A stretch of 64,000 bases of DNA from Frigoribacterium faeni. GTDB lineage: Bacteria > Actinomycetota > Actinomycetes > Actinomycetales > Microbacteriaceae. The position numbers and the translations under genes were made by a program. The notes under the pieces were generated by a model that did not search any database, was not told where the DNA came from, and saw only the letters and a program-made list of their open reading frames with translations. Below are positions 45,308 to 53,566 of the stretch, one piece after another. The DNA is taken from positions 1 through 64,000 of the forward strand of contig NZ_BJUV01000011.1 of NCBI RefSeq assembly GCF_007988805.1, in the 5' to 3' direction. Within the stretch, counting starts at the first letter, position 1; each line of letters begins with the position of its first letter.

Positions 45308-46312
45308 TCAGGCGGGACGCTCGTCGGGCGAGACCGTCTTGGCCGGATCGGTCTCGGCGAGGTCGCCGAGGGCGTCGTCGATCGCCGTCATGACCTCGGC
45401 CGGCAGGCGGACGCCGGCGGCCTTGACGTTGTCGGCCACCTGCTCGGGACGCGAGGCGCCGATGATCGCCGACGAGACGTTGTCGTTCTGCAGCACCCAC
45501 GCGATGGCGAGCTGGGCCATCGAGAGGCCGAGATCGGCCGCGATCGGCTCGAGCTTCGCGACGCCGGTGAGCACCTCGTCGGTGAGGAAGCGCTTGATCG
45601 TGCTCGCGCCTCCCTTGTCGTCCGTGGCGCGGCTGCCCGCGGGCAGCTCGGCGCCGGGCTTGTACTTGCCCGTCAGCACGCCCTGGGCGACCGGCGACCA
45701 GACGATCTGGCCGAGGCCGTGCTGCTTGCTGGTGGGGACGACCTCCTGCTCGATGACGCGCCAGAGCATGGAGTACTGGGGCTGGTTCGAGATCAGCTGG
45801 ACGCCGTGCTTCACCGCGAGCTCGTGACCCGCGCGGATCTGATCGGCGTTCCACTCGCTGACGCCGATGTAGAGGGCCTTGCCCTGGCGGACGACGTCGG
45901 CGAAGGCCTGCATGGTCTCCTCCAGCGGCGTCTCGCTGTCGTAGCGGTGCGCCTGGTAGAGGTCGACGTAGTCGGTTCCGAGGCGCTGCAGCGACCCGTC
46001 GATCGACTCCAGGATGTGCTTGCGACTGAGCCCGACGTCGTTGTGGCCGCGGGGCCCGGTGGGCCAGTAGACCTTCGTGAAGATCTCGAGCGACTCGCGA
46101 CGCTCACCCTTGAGCGCGTCGCCGAGCACCTGCTCCGCCGCCGTGTTGGCGTAGGCGTCGGCGGTGTCGAACGTCGAGATGCCGGCGTCGAGGGCGGCGC
46201 GGACGCACTGCGTCGCGACGTCGTTCTCGACCTGGGAGGCGTGGGTCAACCAGTTGCCGTAGGTGATCTCGGAGATCTTGAGGCCGCTGTTGCCGAGGTA
46301 TCTGAATTCCAT
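45308..46312 (-). CDS. Aldo/keto reductase
   Basis: 334-residue NADPH-dependent TIM-barrel oxidoreductase related to the voltage-gated K+ channel beta/YghZ group. MEFRYLGNSGLKISEITYG at the N-terminus, FDTADAYANTAAE with the catalytic Asp/Tyr near 49-60, Lys in IFTKVYWPTG near 83, DLYQAHRYD with the active-site His near 122, and NQPQYSMLWR near 175. ATG 46312 is preceded by a minus-strand TACCGT six bases upstream; the longer reading to 46426 is rejected. Substrate unknown. Confidence 0.93.
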   Translation of the reverse strand: MEFRYLGNSGLKISEITYGNWLTHASQVENDVATQCVRAALDAGISTFDTADAYANTAAEQVLGDALKGERRESLEIFTKVYWPTGPRGHNDVGLSRKHILESIDGSLQRLGTDYVDLYQAHRYDSETPLEETMQAFADVVRQGKALYIGVSEWNADQIRAGHELAVKHGVQLISNQPQYSMLWRVIEQEVVPTSKQHGLGQIVWSPVAQGVLTGKYKPGAELPAGSRATDDKGGASTIKRFLTDEVLTGVAKLEPIAADLGLSMAQLAIAWVLQNDNVSSAIIGASRPEQVADNVKAAGVRLPAEVMTAIDDALGDLAETDPAKTVSPDERPA

Positions 46313-46318
46313 GTCGCC

Positions 46319-46324
46319 ACGGTA
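46319..46324 (-). promoter_or_regulatory. -10 box for the leaderless aldo/keto reductase
   Basis: Minus strand TACCGT, then GGCGAC, then ATG. A second GTACCG lies just upstream. Confidence 0.5.
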
Positions 46325-46386
46325 CGCGGTACGGCTTTCCGCCGTCTGTTCCGCCCGCGTCGCCGAGGTGAACGGATCCGGCCCCT

Positions 46387-46478
46387 GTTCGGGGGACGTT
46401 AACGGCAGATGACGGGAACCTGGCAATCGGAGAGAAACCGCGTACCCCGACCAAACCGCCCCCGCGTGTCCCCCGAAC
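46387..46478 (+). promoter_or_regulatory. Long-range inverted repeat before the exopolysaccharide operon
   Basis: GTTCGGGGGAC (46387-46397) and its exact reverse complement GTCCCCCGAAC (46468-46478) enclose 70 bases. The second arm ends 7 bases before the gtrA-like ATG, in the place of a Shine-Dalgarno, and none is visible otherwise. It could be the closing stem of a structured leader or paired protein-binding sites around the promoter. The enclosed sequence does not match a riboswitch class I know. Confidence 0.5.
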
Positions 46479-46485
46479 CGGTGCC

Positions 46486-46998
46486 ATGCCCGACGTGAAC
46501 ACCCTCGAACGAGGGGTGGCCCCGACAGCCGTCCCCACCTCGACCCGACCCCGCCGTCCGACCCGATCCGTTCGGCTCGCCGCCCGCTTCCGCGAGCTCG
46601 CGACCTTCGGCATGGTCGGCGGCATCGCCTTCGTCGTCGACGTCGGCGTCTACAACCTGCTCCGTCTGACCCTGCTCGACGACAAGCCCATCGGCGCGAA
46701 GGTCGTCTCGGTGATCATCGCCACCGCCGTGGCCTGGGTCGGCAACCGCTACCTCACCTTCCGTGAGGACCGCAGCGGCGCCGTCGTGAAGGAGGCCGTG
46801 ACCTTCGGCCTCGTGAACGTCGGGGGCCTGGCCATCGCCTCGCTCTGCCTGTTCGTCTCGCACTACCTGCTGGGCTTCACGACCCAGCTCGCCGACAACA
46901 TCGCCGCGAACGTGGTGGGACTCGTGCTCGGCACGGCGTTCCGCTACGTCGCCTACCGCTGGTTCGTGTTCCGCCCCCAGGCCACGACGACCCCGTGA
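46486..46998 (+). CDS. GtrA family protein
   Basis: 170-residue protein with four membrane segments. The family start FGMVGGIAFVVDVGVYNLL (near 41-59), AWVGNRYLTFRED near 84, and the ending FRYVAYRWFVFR are typical. GtrA proteins are thought to flip polyprenyl-phosphate-linked sugars, as in O-antigen glucosylation and cell-wall arabinogalactan/teichoic acid tailoring. A Pro/Arg/Thr-rich cytosolic lead of 35 residues precedes. It is the first gene of the exopolysaccharide cluster, and a polyprenol-phosphate mannose synthase-like enzyme at 53567 could supply its substrate. Confidence 0.9.
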   Translation: MPDVNTLERGVAPTAVPTSTRPRRPTRSVRLAARFRELATFGMVGGIAFVVDVGVYNLLRLTLLDDKPIGAKVVSVIIATAVAWVGNRYLTFREDRSGAVVKEAVTFGLVNVGGLAIASLCLFVSHYLLGFTTQLADNIAANVVGLVLGTAFRYVAYRWFVFRPQATTTP

Positions 46999-47048
46999 CG
47001 CGGGCCACGGCCCGCACCCGTACGACGACCCGAACGATCAACCCGACC

Positions 47049-47061
47049 CTCCTGATAGGAG
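47049..47061 (+). promoter_or_regulatory. Hairpin masking the Shine-Dalgarno of the GT2 synthase gene
   Basis: CTCCT-GAT-AGGAG. The AGGAG arm is the ribosome binding site for the GTG at 47070, and the perfect anti-SD arm lies three bases upstream. Confidence 0.5.
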
Positions 47062-47069
47062 AGTGACCC

Positions 47070-48602
47070 GTGTCGACTGACCCGACGCCCATCACCCCGC
47101 ACCTCTTCGCAGCCGGCGAACCCGCGCCACTGCTCACGCCCGAGGCCCCCGCCTCTCCCGAGACGTTCGTCCCCAACCGAGGAGGCGCGTCGACAGCCGG
47201 CGACGCCCTGTCCGGCTTCCAGCTCCCGGACTGGACTCCTCTGGAATGGATCGGCTACTCGTCGCTGATCGTCGTCTCGCTGCTGCTGACCGGCGTCGCG
47301 GTGTCCACCCTCTGGTGGATGCTGCACGCCTGGCGCTCGAAGGACAACCTCGAGGGCAGCCAGTTCAGCGAGAACCCGCTCGACGCCGCCCACTCCTTCA
47401 CCCTCCTCGTCCCCGGCCGACACGAGGAGGAGGTGATGGGCCAGACCCTCGACCGTCTCGCCCTGCAGGACCACCCGGACTTCGAGATCATCGCCATCGT
47501 CGGCCACGACGACCCGGGCACCGAGCGCGTCGCCCGGGAGGCGGCGGCCCGTCACCCCGAGCTGATCCGCGTGATCGTCGACTCGAGCGTGCCGAAGAAC
47601 AAGCCCAAGGCGCTGAACCTGGCGCTGCAGACGTCGAGGGGCGAGATCGTCGGCGTCTTCGACGCGGAGGACGAGGTCCACCCGCGCCTCCTGACGCTCG
47701 TCGACTCGCGCTTCAGCGAGACCGACGCCGACGTCGTGCAGGGCGGCGTCCAGCTGATGAACTTCCAGAGCAGCTGGTGGAGCCTGCGCAACGTGCTCGA
47801 GTACTACTTCTGGTTCCGCTCGCGTCTGCACTTCCACGCCAAGGAGAAGTTCATCCCGCTCGGCGGCAACACCGTCTTCGTGCGCAAGGAGTGGCTGGAC
47901 TGGTCCGAGGGCTGGGACGCCGAGTGCCTCGCCGAGGACTGCGAGCTCGGGGTCCGCCTCTCGAGCGCCGGAGCCAAGGTCGTCGTCGCCTACAGCCCCG
48001 AGGTGGTCACCCGCGAGGAGACCCCGGGCACCTTCGTCTCGCTGCTGAAGCAGCGCACCCGCTGGAACCAGGGCTTCATGCAGGTCTACGGCAAGGGCGA
48101 GTGGAAGAAGCTGCCCCGGCTGCGTCAGCGCCTGATGGCGCGCTACCTGTTGACGATGCCGTTCATCCAGGCCGCGACGGGTCTGATGATCCCCATCTCG
48201 ATCCTGCTGATCCTCACGGTCAAGGTGCCCACAGCGATCGCGCTCGTGTCATTCATCCCGCTGGCGCCGACCCTGGTTCTGCTGGCCGTCGAGTTCACGG
48301 GTCTGCGCGAGTTCGGCCGCACCTACGGGCAGAAGGTCCGCGCCCGCGACTACTTCCGTCTCGTCTGGGGCCTCCTGCCGTACCAGATCTTCCTCGCGCT
48401 GGCCGCCGTCCGCTCCGTCTGGCGTCAGCTCCGCAAGATGAACGCCTGGGAGAAGACCGAGCACACGGGCGCCCACCGCCCGGCCGAGGCCTCGCCCGTC
48501 GGAGCCTCTCAGCCCGCCCCGACGTCACCGCCCCTCGGTGCCGTCGCCCCCGCCGCCCGTTCCACCGACGACTACGCCCTGACGGGAGGTGGAGATCGAT
48601 GA
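47070..48602 (+). CDS. Processive family 2 glycosyltransferase (polysaccharide synthase-like)
   Basis: 510-residue membrane glycosyltransferase of the cellulose/hyaluronan/beta-glucan synthase type. One membrane segment near 60-85 is followed by the GT-A domain with LLVPGRHEEE (near 112), donor motif FDAEDEV near 197, acceptor motif AEDCELGVRL near 288, and the processivity signature QRTRW near 327 (QxxRW). Three to four membrane segments follow. No PilZ domain. The N-terminal 50 residues are Pro/Ala-rich. GTG start with a masked AGGAG. It ends in an ATGA overlap with the GT39-like gene. The product polymer is unknown. Confidence 0.9.
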   Translation: MSTDPTPITPHLFAAGEPAPLLTPEAPASPETFVPNRGGASTAGDALSGFQLPDWTPLEWIGYSSLIVVSLLLTGVAVSTLWWMLHAWRSKDNLEGSQFSENPLDAAHSFTLLVPGRHEEEVMGQTLDRLALQDHPDFEIIAIVGHDDPGTERVAREAAARHPELIRVIVDSSVPKNKPKALNLALQTSRGEIVGVFDAEDEVHPRLLTLVDSRFSETDADVVQGGVQLMNFQSSWWSLRNVLEYYFWFRSRLHFHAKEKFIPLGGNTVFVRKEWLDWSEGWDAECLAEDCELGVRLSSAGAKVVVAYSPEVVTREETPGTFVSLLKQRTRWNQGFMQVYGKGEWKKLPRLRQRLMARYLLTMPFIQAATGLMIPISILLILTVKVPTAIALVSFIPLAPTLVLLAVEFTGLREFGRTYGQKVRARDYFRLVWGLLPYQIFLALAAVRSVWRQLRKMNAWEKTEHTGAHRPAEASPVGASQPAPTSPPLGAVAPAARSTDDYALTGGGDR

Positions 48603-50596
48603 CCAGCACGCTGAACCGACCGCGCGTGACGGACGCCGTCGCCCCCGACGCCCCCGTCCGCACCCCGCGGCAGGACCCGCCACGCGTCGCCCGCGCCTCC
48701 TGGCTGCGCCGTCACGGCGCGTCGCTCGCCTGGCTGCTGCCCGTGCTCGCCGTCGCCGCCGTGGTGCAGAGCCTCAACATGGCCGGCTCGCCGCAGCGGA
48801 TCGACGACGAGGGGACCTACGTCGCCCAGGCCTGGGCCGTCCAGAACCTCGGCGAGCTCGCCCACTACACCTACTGGTACGACCACCCACCCGTGGGCTG
48901 GCTGCAGATCTCGGCGTACACGGCCCTGACCGGAGCCTTCTCGCGTTACTCGATCGCCGTCCTGGCCGGCCGTGAGGCCATGGTGTTCTTCACCGTCGTC
49001 GCCGTCGCCCTGCTCTGGATGCTGGCTCGCAAGGTCGGTCTCGGTCGCGTCGCCGCCTCGGCTGCCGCCCTGGTCTTCGCCGTCTCGCCGCTGGCGGTGC
49101 AGTTCCACCGCACCGTCTACCTCGACAACGTCGCGACCCCGTGGCTCCTCGCCGCGTTCCTCTTCGCCCTGAGCCGGCGCCACCAGCTGGCCGGCTACGC
49201 CGCGGCGTCCGCGTCGTTCGGCATCGCCGTGCTCTCGAAGGAGACGTACCTGCTGGCTCTGCCGTTCCTCGCCTGGACGATGTTCCGCGGGGCCGACAAG
49301 TCGACCCGTCGGTACACCCTGTCGATCGCCGCCAGCCTGCTCGTGCTCATCGGGCTCTCGTACGTGGCGCTCGCCGCGGTCAAGGGCGAGCTGCTGCCGG
49401 GCGCCGGCCGGGTGAGCCTGCTGGAGGGCATCACGTTCCAGCTCGGCACACGTGAGTCGAGCGGCTCGGTCTTCGACACGGGGAGCCTCTTCTTCGCGAC
49501 GGTGTCGCAGTGGTGGCAGCTCGACCAGGTGCTCATCGTGCTCGGCGCCGCCGCCTCCGTCGTGGGGCTGTTCCTCAAGCGCGTGCGTCCGATCGCGGCG
49601 ATGATGGTCTTCCTGATCGCCTTCATGTTCCGTCCCGGCGGCTACCTGCCGGTGCCCTACGTGATCATGCTGCTGCCGTTCGCCGCCCTGCTGGTGGCCG
49701 CGGTGTCCGAGTCCGCGGTGACGACCTGGCGGGCCCGGCACGCGTCCCGCGGCACCACCGCCGTGCGTCGCACCGGCTCGGTCGCCTGGATCGCCGTCTC
49801 GGTCGCCGCCGTGATCGCGATCGTGCCCCTCTGGAGCACGCAGCTGCGCGGGTTCTTCCTCTCCGACCTCGACGCCCCGATGCGCGACGCCCAGGGCTGG
49901 ATCTCGGACAACGTGCCGAAGGACAGTCGACTGCTGGTCGACGACGCGATGTGGGTCGACCTGGTCGACGACGGGTTCGCCCGCGACAACGTCATCTGGT
50001 TCTACAAGCTCGACACCGACGGCGCCGTCCAGGCCCAGTCGCCCAACGGCTGGCGCGACAGCGACTTCATCGTCACGACCGAGTCGGTGCGCACCTCGGG
50101 AGGCAGCTCGGCGGGAATCCAGTCGGCGCTCGACAACTCGTCGGTCGTCGCGTCGTTCGGCACCGGCGACCAGACGGTCGACATCCGACGGATCGACTCC
50201 GACGGCGCCGCCCAGGCCGCGACCGACGCGGACACGGCGGCAGCGGCCCGATCGCAGGTCGGCGCCGAGCTCGCGCAGAACCCGTCGCTGCAGGTCTCCG
50301 GCGTGTTCCGCCAGGCCCTCGAGGACGGCCGGATCGACCCGCGGGCCGTGATCGTGCTCGGCCAGCTCGCCTCGACCGGTGCCGTCACCGTCGCCGACCC
50401 GCAGGCTCTGCCCGGCGAGTCCGAGGGCCTGTTCCGCCAGCTGGTCGTGACCCCCGCCGACGGTCAGACCGTCGACGGGCTCGCGGCCTGGATCGAGGGC
50501 CTCGGGGCCACGTACGCCCCCGAGAGCGTCACCCCCGTGGACGACGGTCTGCTCGTCACCTTCTCCGCCCTGCCGCCCGACGGCATCCTCGGCTGA
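48599..50596 (+). CDS. GT39/ArnT-like polyprenyl-phosphate-sugar glycosyltransferase
   Basis: 665-residue GT-C-type transferase with about eleven membrane segments. The diagnostic early acidic motif is RIDDEGTYVAQAW near 73-85, followed by YWYDHPPVGWLQ near 98 and HRTVYLDNVATPWLL near 166. After the last membrane segment (about 395) comes a 250-residue extracytoplasmic domain with NVPKDSRLLVDDAMWVDL. Such enzymes use polyprenyl-phosphate sugars on the outer face of the membrane to glycosylate proteins or glycans. Translationally coupled to the GT2 synthase. Confidence 0.88.
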   Translation: MTSTLNRPRVTDAVAPDAPVRTPRQDPPRVARASWLRRHGASLAWLLPVLAVAAVVQSLNMAGSPQRIDDEGTYVAQAWAVQNLGELAHYTYWYDHPPVGWLQISAYTALTGAFSRYSIAVLAGREAMVFFTVVAVALLWMLARKVGLGRVAASAAALVFAVSPLAVQFHRTVYLDNVATPWLLAAFLFALSRRHQLAGYAAASASFGIAVLSKETYLLALPFLAWTMFRGADKSTRRYTLSIAASLLVLIGLSYVALAAVKGELLPGAGRVSLLEGITFQLGTRESSGSVFDTGSLFFATVSQWWQLDQVLIVLGAAASVVGLFLKRVRPIAAMMVFLIAFMFRPGGYLPVPYVIMLLPFAALLVAAVSESAVTTWRARHASRGTTAVRRTGSVAWIAVSVAAVIAIVPLWSTQLRGFFLSDLDAPMRDAQGWISDNVPKDSRLLVDDAMWVDLVDDGFARDNVIWFYKLDTDGAVQAQSPNGWRDSDFIVTTESVRTSGGSSAGIQSALDNSSVVASFGTGDQTVDIRRIDSDGAAQAATDADTAAAARSQVGAELAQNPSLQVSGVFRQALEDGRIDPRAVIVLGQLASTGAVTVADPQALPGESEGLFRQLVVTPADGQTVDGLAAWIEGLGATYAPESVTPVDDGLLVTFSALPPDGILG

Positions 50597-50689
50597 TCGC
50601 CACGGCGGTGCGCGCCCACCCGACGCGCACCGCCCCTCCTCCCCGCCGGCTCCCCACGAGCCGGATCCCGACCGGAAAGGAACCACCCC

Positions 50690-51556
50690 ATGGCACCCGC
50701 CATCAGCACCACCCGCACCACCGCCCTCGGACGTCGCCGACTGACCACCGTGCTCGCGCTCGGCCTCGCCACGGCGGCCGCCGTCGCCGCGGCCGTCGTC
50801 GGAGCCTCGCCCGCCCAGGCCGCCGACGGCGACGGCTGGGTCCGGGTCGGACACCTGTCGCCCGACACGAAGTCGGTCGACGTGACCCTGACCTCGCTCA
50901 AGGGCGGCCAGGTCGTCATGGATCTCGACGACGTCACCTACGGCCAGGTCAGCCCCTACGAGGCCCTGCCCGCCGGCACCTACGTCGTGTCGATGACCGC
51001 CGCCGACGCCCCCGCGGCCGACGCCGAGCCCGTGATCAGCACCAACGTCACGGTCGAGAGCGGTCAGCCGATCACGGCCGTCGCCTACGGACCGAGCGAC
51101 GACCTCGAGACCCAGGTCTTCACGGACGACCTGACGGCGCCCGAGGCCGGCCAGGCCAAGCTCCGTCTCGTGCAGGCCGCGAACGTCACCGACACGGTCG
51201 ACGTCTCCACCAGCACCGGCACGACCATCGCGGAGAACGCCGCCTTCGGCAGCGCCAGCGGCTACGCGAGCGTCGCCGCCGGACCCTGGGAGCTCGACCT
51301 CGCCGGCGACGGCGTCGACGGCACCGCGGAGGTCGACCTCGCCGCGGGCAGCGTCAACACGCTGTTCGTGCTCGACAACTCGTCGGGCGGCCTCACGGTC
51401 GTCCCCGTCGTGGACAGCGCCGCCACGGCCGAGACGCCGACCGGCGGCGTGCAGACGGGCGGCGGATACCTCGCCGGACGCGACGCCGACGCGGCCCCGG
51501 CCGACCGGGAGGGCGGCTTCTGGGCCGGCCTGCTCGGCTTCCTCGGGATCTCCTGA
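50690..51556 (+). CDS. Secreted DUF4397 domain protein
   Basis: 288-residue exported protein. Signal peptide with RRR, a hydrophobic core (LALGLATAAAVAAAVVG) and cleavage near AQA-AD (about residue 44). The mature part starts VRVGHLSPDTKSVDVTL, the DUF4397 signature, and contains two beta-sandwich-like halves (residues about 48-140 and 145-240). The C-terminus has a Gly-rich TGGVQTGGGYLAG segment and ends in FWAGLLGFLGIS without a basic tail, so it is not a complete LPXTG-type sorting signal. ATG with GGAAAGGA. DUF4397 proteins often accompany class F sortases. Confidence 0.88.
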   Translation: MAPAISTTRTTALGRRRLTTVLALGLATAAAVAAAVVGASPAQAADGDGWVRVGHLSPDTKSVDVTLTSLKGGQVVMDLDDVTYGQVSPYEALPAGTYVVSMTAADAPAADAEPVISTNVTVESGQPITAVAYGPSDDLETQVFTDDLTAPEAGQAKLRLVQAANVTDTVDVSTSTGTTIAENAAFGSASGYASVAAGPWELDLAGDGVDGTAEVDLAAGSVNTLFVLDNSSGGLTVVPVVDSAATAETPTGGVQTGGGYLAGRDADAAPADREGGFWAGLLGFLGIS

Positions 51557-51581
51557 CCCCGAGGCTCGAGAGTCCACCAGT

Positions 51582-51624
51582 CGAGGAGGCGCGGGTCGCC
51601 ACCTGCGCGCACCGCGCCTCCTCG
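51582..51624. terminator. Hairpin from two inverted 12-mer repeats inside the cluster
   Basis: CGAGGAGGCGCGG and CCGCGCCTCCTCG, a perfect 13-bp stem with a 17-nt loop between the DUF4397 and GH8 genes. It could attenuate the downstream part of the cluster. Confidence 0.65.
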
Positions 51625-51656
51625 GCACCGGCACCACCCCACAGCAAGGGAACGAC

Positions 51657-52826
51657 ATGACGAAGAAGACGACACTGCTGCTCGCAGCGGTGGTCGTGGT
51701 GGCCGTGGCCGTCACGGCCGGCATCGCCTCCCTCGTGGTCGGCCCGTTCGGCGGCACGTCGGACGAGGCGGACGGGCGGACGGGCGCGACGAGCGACCCC
51801 GGCATCACCCCCGCACCGGCGTCCGAGCGGACGCCCGACCAGATCGGCCAGGCGTTCCTCGACGACTGGGTCGACTCCGACGGCCGGGTCGTGCGACGCG
51901 ACCAGGGCGACGACACCGTCAGCGAGGGCCAGGCCTACGGGCTGCTCGTCGCGGTCGGCGTCGGCGACGAGGACGCGTTCGACACCATCTGGGGCTGGAC
52001 CACCGACAATCTGGTGCGCGAGGACGGCCTCCTCGCCTGGCAGTGGGCCGACGGCGCCGTGGTCGACGACGGACCCGCCAGCGACGCCGACGTGGACGCC
52101 GCCCGCGCCCTCGTGCTCGCGGGCGACGCCTTCGACCGACCCGATCTCACCGCCGCGGGCGTCGAGCTCGGCGACGTCGTTCTCGACGCGATGACGGCCT
52201 CGACCGACGTCGGACGCATCCTGCTTCCGGGCCTCTGGGCCCAGGGCGACGCCCCGTGGTCGTACAACCCCTCCTACGCCTCGCCCGCGACGTTCCAGGA
52301 GCTCGGCGACGCCAGCGGCGACCCCCGCTGGGACGAGCTCGTCATCGGATCGCGCGCGGTCACCGCGAGCATCCTCGACCAGACCGCCCTGCCGAGCAAC
52401 TGGGCGCAGGTCGCGGCCGACGGCACGGTCGTCCCGCTGCCGAGCGCCGACGGCTCGAGCGGCACCGTCGAGTACAGCTACGACGCCGCCCGCCTCCCGC
52501 TGCGCTACGCCGAGTCGTGCGATCCCGCCGACGTCGAGCTCGCCGCCCGCATGGCCCCCGTGCTGCAGCGCTACGACGACCTGCCCATGCAGCTCGACCT
52601 CGGCGGGCAGTCCACCGGCGCCGATCAGAGCCCCCTGGCGTACGCCGCGCGTGCCGCGGCCGAGGCGGCGGCCGGCGACGCGCAGTCGGCGAGCGACGAC
52701 CTCCGTCGAGCCGACGAGCTCTCCGTCTCGACACCGACCTACTACGGCACGGCCTGGGCGGCGCTCGCCGCCCTGCAGCTCGACGGATCGTCGATCGGCC
52801 CGTGCTCGCCCCTGGAGGCGAACTGA
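51657..52826 (+). CDS. Glycoside hydrolase family 8 protein (BcsZ-like), membrane-anchored or secreted
   Basis: 389-residue protein. An N-terminal hydrophobic segment (TLLLAAVVVVAVAVTAGIA, about 5-23) acts as signal or anchor. The GH8 pattern follows: SEGQAYGLLVAVGVGDEDAF near 85-104 with the general-acid Glu, FDTIWGW, then LLAWQWADGA and a PASDADVDAARAL segment with the base-type Asp near 143. The end has YYGTAWAALAALQL. In cellulose operons such enzymes (BcsZ) trim the nascent beta-1,4-glucan. Here it supports the view that the GT2 synthase makes a beta-glucan-like polymer. Confidence 0.85.
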   Translation: MTKKTTLLLAAVVVVAVAVTAGIASLVVGPFGGTSDEADGRTGATSDPGITPAPASERTPDQIGQAFLDDWVDSDGRVVRRDQGDDTVSEGQAYGLLVAVGVGDEDAFDTIWGWTTDNLVREDGLLAWQWADGAVVDDGPASDADVDAARALVLAGDAFDRPDLTAAGVELGDVVLDAMTASTDVGRILLPGLWAQGDAPWSYNPSYASPATFQELGDASGDPRWDELVIGSRAVTASILDQTALPSNWAQVAADGTVVPLPSADGSSGTVEYSYDAARLPLRYAESCDPADVELAARMAPVLQRYDDLPMQLDLGGQSTGADQSPLAYAARAAAEAAAGDAQSASDDLRRADELSVSTPTYYGTAWAALAALQLDGSSIGPCSPLEAN

Positions 52827-52827
52827 C

Positions 52828-53505
52828 ATGCCCCTCTCGACCTGGATCCGGACGCACAGCAAGGCCGCTCTGGCCGTGGGCGCCCTCGTCGCGGTCGCCG
52901 TCGGCGGCGTGACGGTGGCCGCGGTCGCCGCACGACCCGACGACGCGGCGTCGCGAGCGTCGTCGAGCGCAGCCACGAAGGCGCCGGTCGCGTCGTCCCC
53001 GTCCGTCTCGACCGAGGGGTTCCAGGACCCGGCTGCGCAGTCGTACACCGCGCCTCCTGCCGGATCCGTGCCCGTCCGGGTCGAGATCCCCTCGATCGGC
53101 GTCGACTCCGGCCTCGAGGACCTCGGGCTCGGGGTCGCCGGCGAGCTCGACGCCCCGGTCGAGTGGATGTCGGCCGGCTGGTACGAGGACGGCGTGGTGC
53201 CCGGAGGCGTCGGCCCCGCGATCATCGCCGGTCACGTCGACTCGTCGACGGGACCCGCCGTGTTCGTCGACCTGCCGAGGCTGACCACCGGCGACGAGGT
53301 GACGGTCACCCTCTCGACGGGAGACGTGCACACCTTCCGGGTCACCGGCAGCGAGACCGCGCCCAAGGCGAACTTCCCGACCTCCGACGTCTACGGCAGC
53401 ACGCCGACGCCGTCGCTGCGGCTCATCACCTGCGACGGGCGCTTCGACTCGTCGACGGGCCACTACGAGGACAACCTGATCGTCTTCGCCGACCTCGTGT
53501 CGTGA
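52828..53505 (+). CDS. Class F sortase
   Basis: 225-residue transpeptidase with an N-terminal membrane anchor (AALAVGALVAVAVGGVTVAAV, starting near 13) and a Ser/Ala/Pro linker. The catalytic domain has VPVRVEIPSIGVDS near 80, catalytic His in AIIAGHVDS near 130, catalytic Cys in LRLITCDGRFD near 197 (TLxTC-like), and Arg in the same segment. It begins just after the GH8 stop. Actinobacterial class F sortases have poorly known substrates, and no complete LPXTG protein is encoded next to it. Confidence 0.9.
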   Translation: MPLSTWIRTHSKAALAVGALVAVAVGGVTVAAVAARPDDAASRASSSAATKAPVASSPSVSTEGFQDPAAQSYTAPPAGSVPVRVEIPSIGVDSGLEDLGLGVAGELDAPVEWMSAGWYEDGVVPGGVGPAIIAGHVDSSTGPAVFVDLPRLTTGDEVTVTLSTGDVHTFRVTGSETAPKANFPTSDVYGSTPTPSLRLITCDGRFDSSTGHYEDNLIVFADLVS

Positions 53506-53566
53506 CGCCCGGCCGCGCCCGGCCCCACCAGAAGAACCCGACTGCCGCCCGGGAAAGGACAGCACC

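Noticed and set aside
46387-46478. Identification of the gtrA leader as a c-di-GMP, c-di-AMP or cobalamin riboswitch
   Set aside because: The enclosed 70 bases lack the conserved blocks of these classes that I can recall. Only the long closing repeat is supported.
47246-50596. A 1116-residue frame fusing the GT2 synthase and the GT39-like protein
   Set aside because: The first part is an off-frame reading of the GT2 gene. The GT39-like protein has its own ATG at 48599 and a normal N-terminus.
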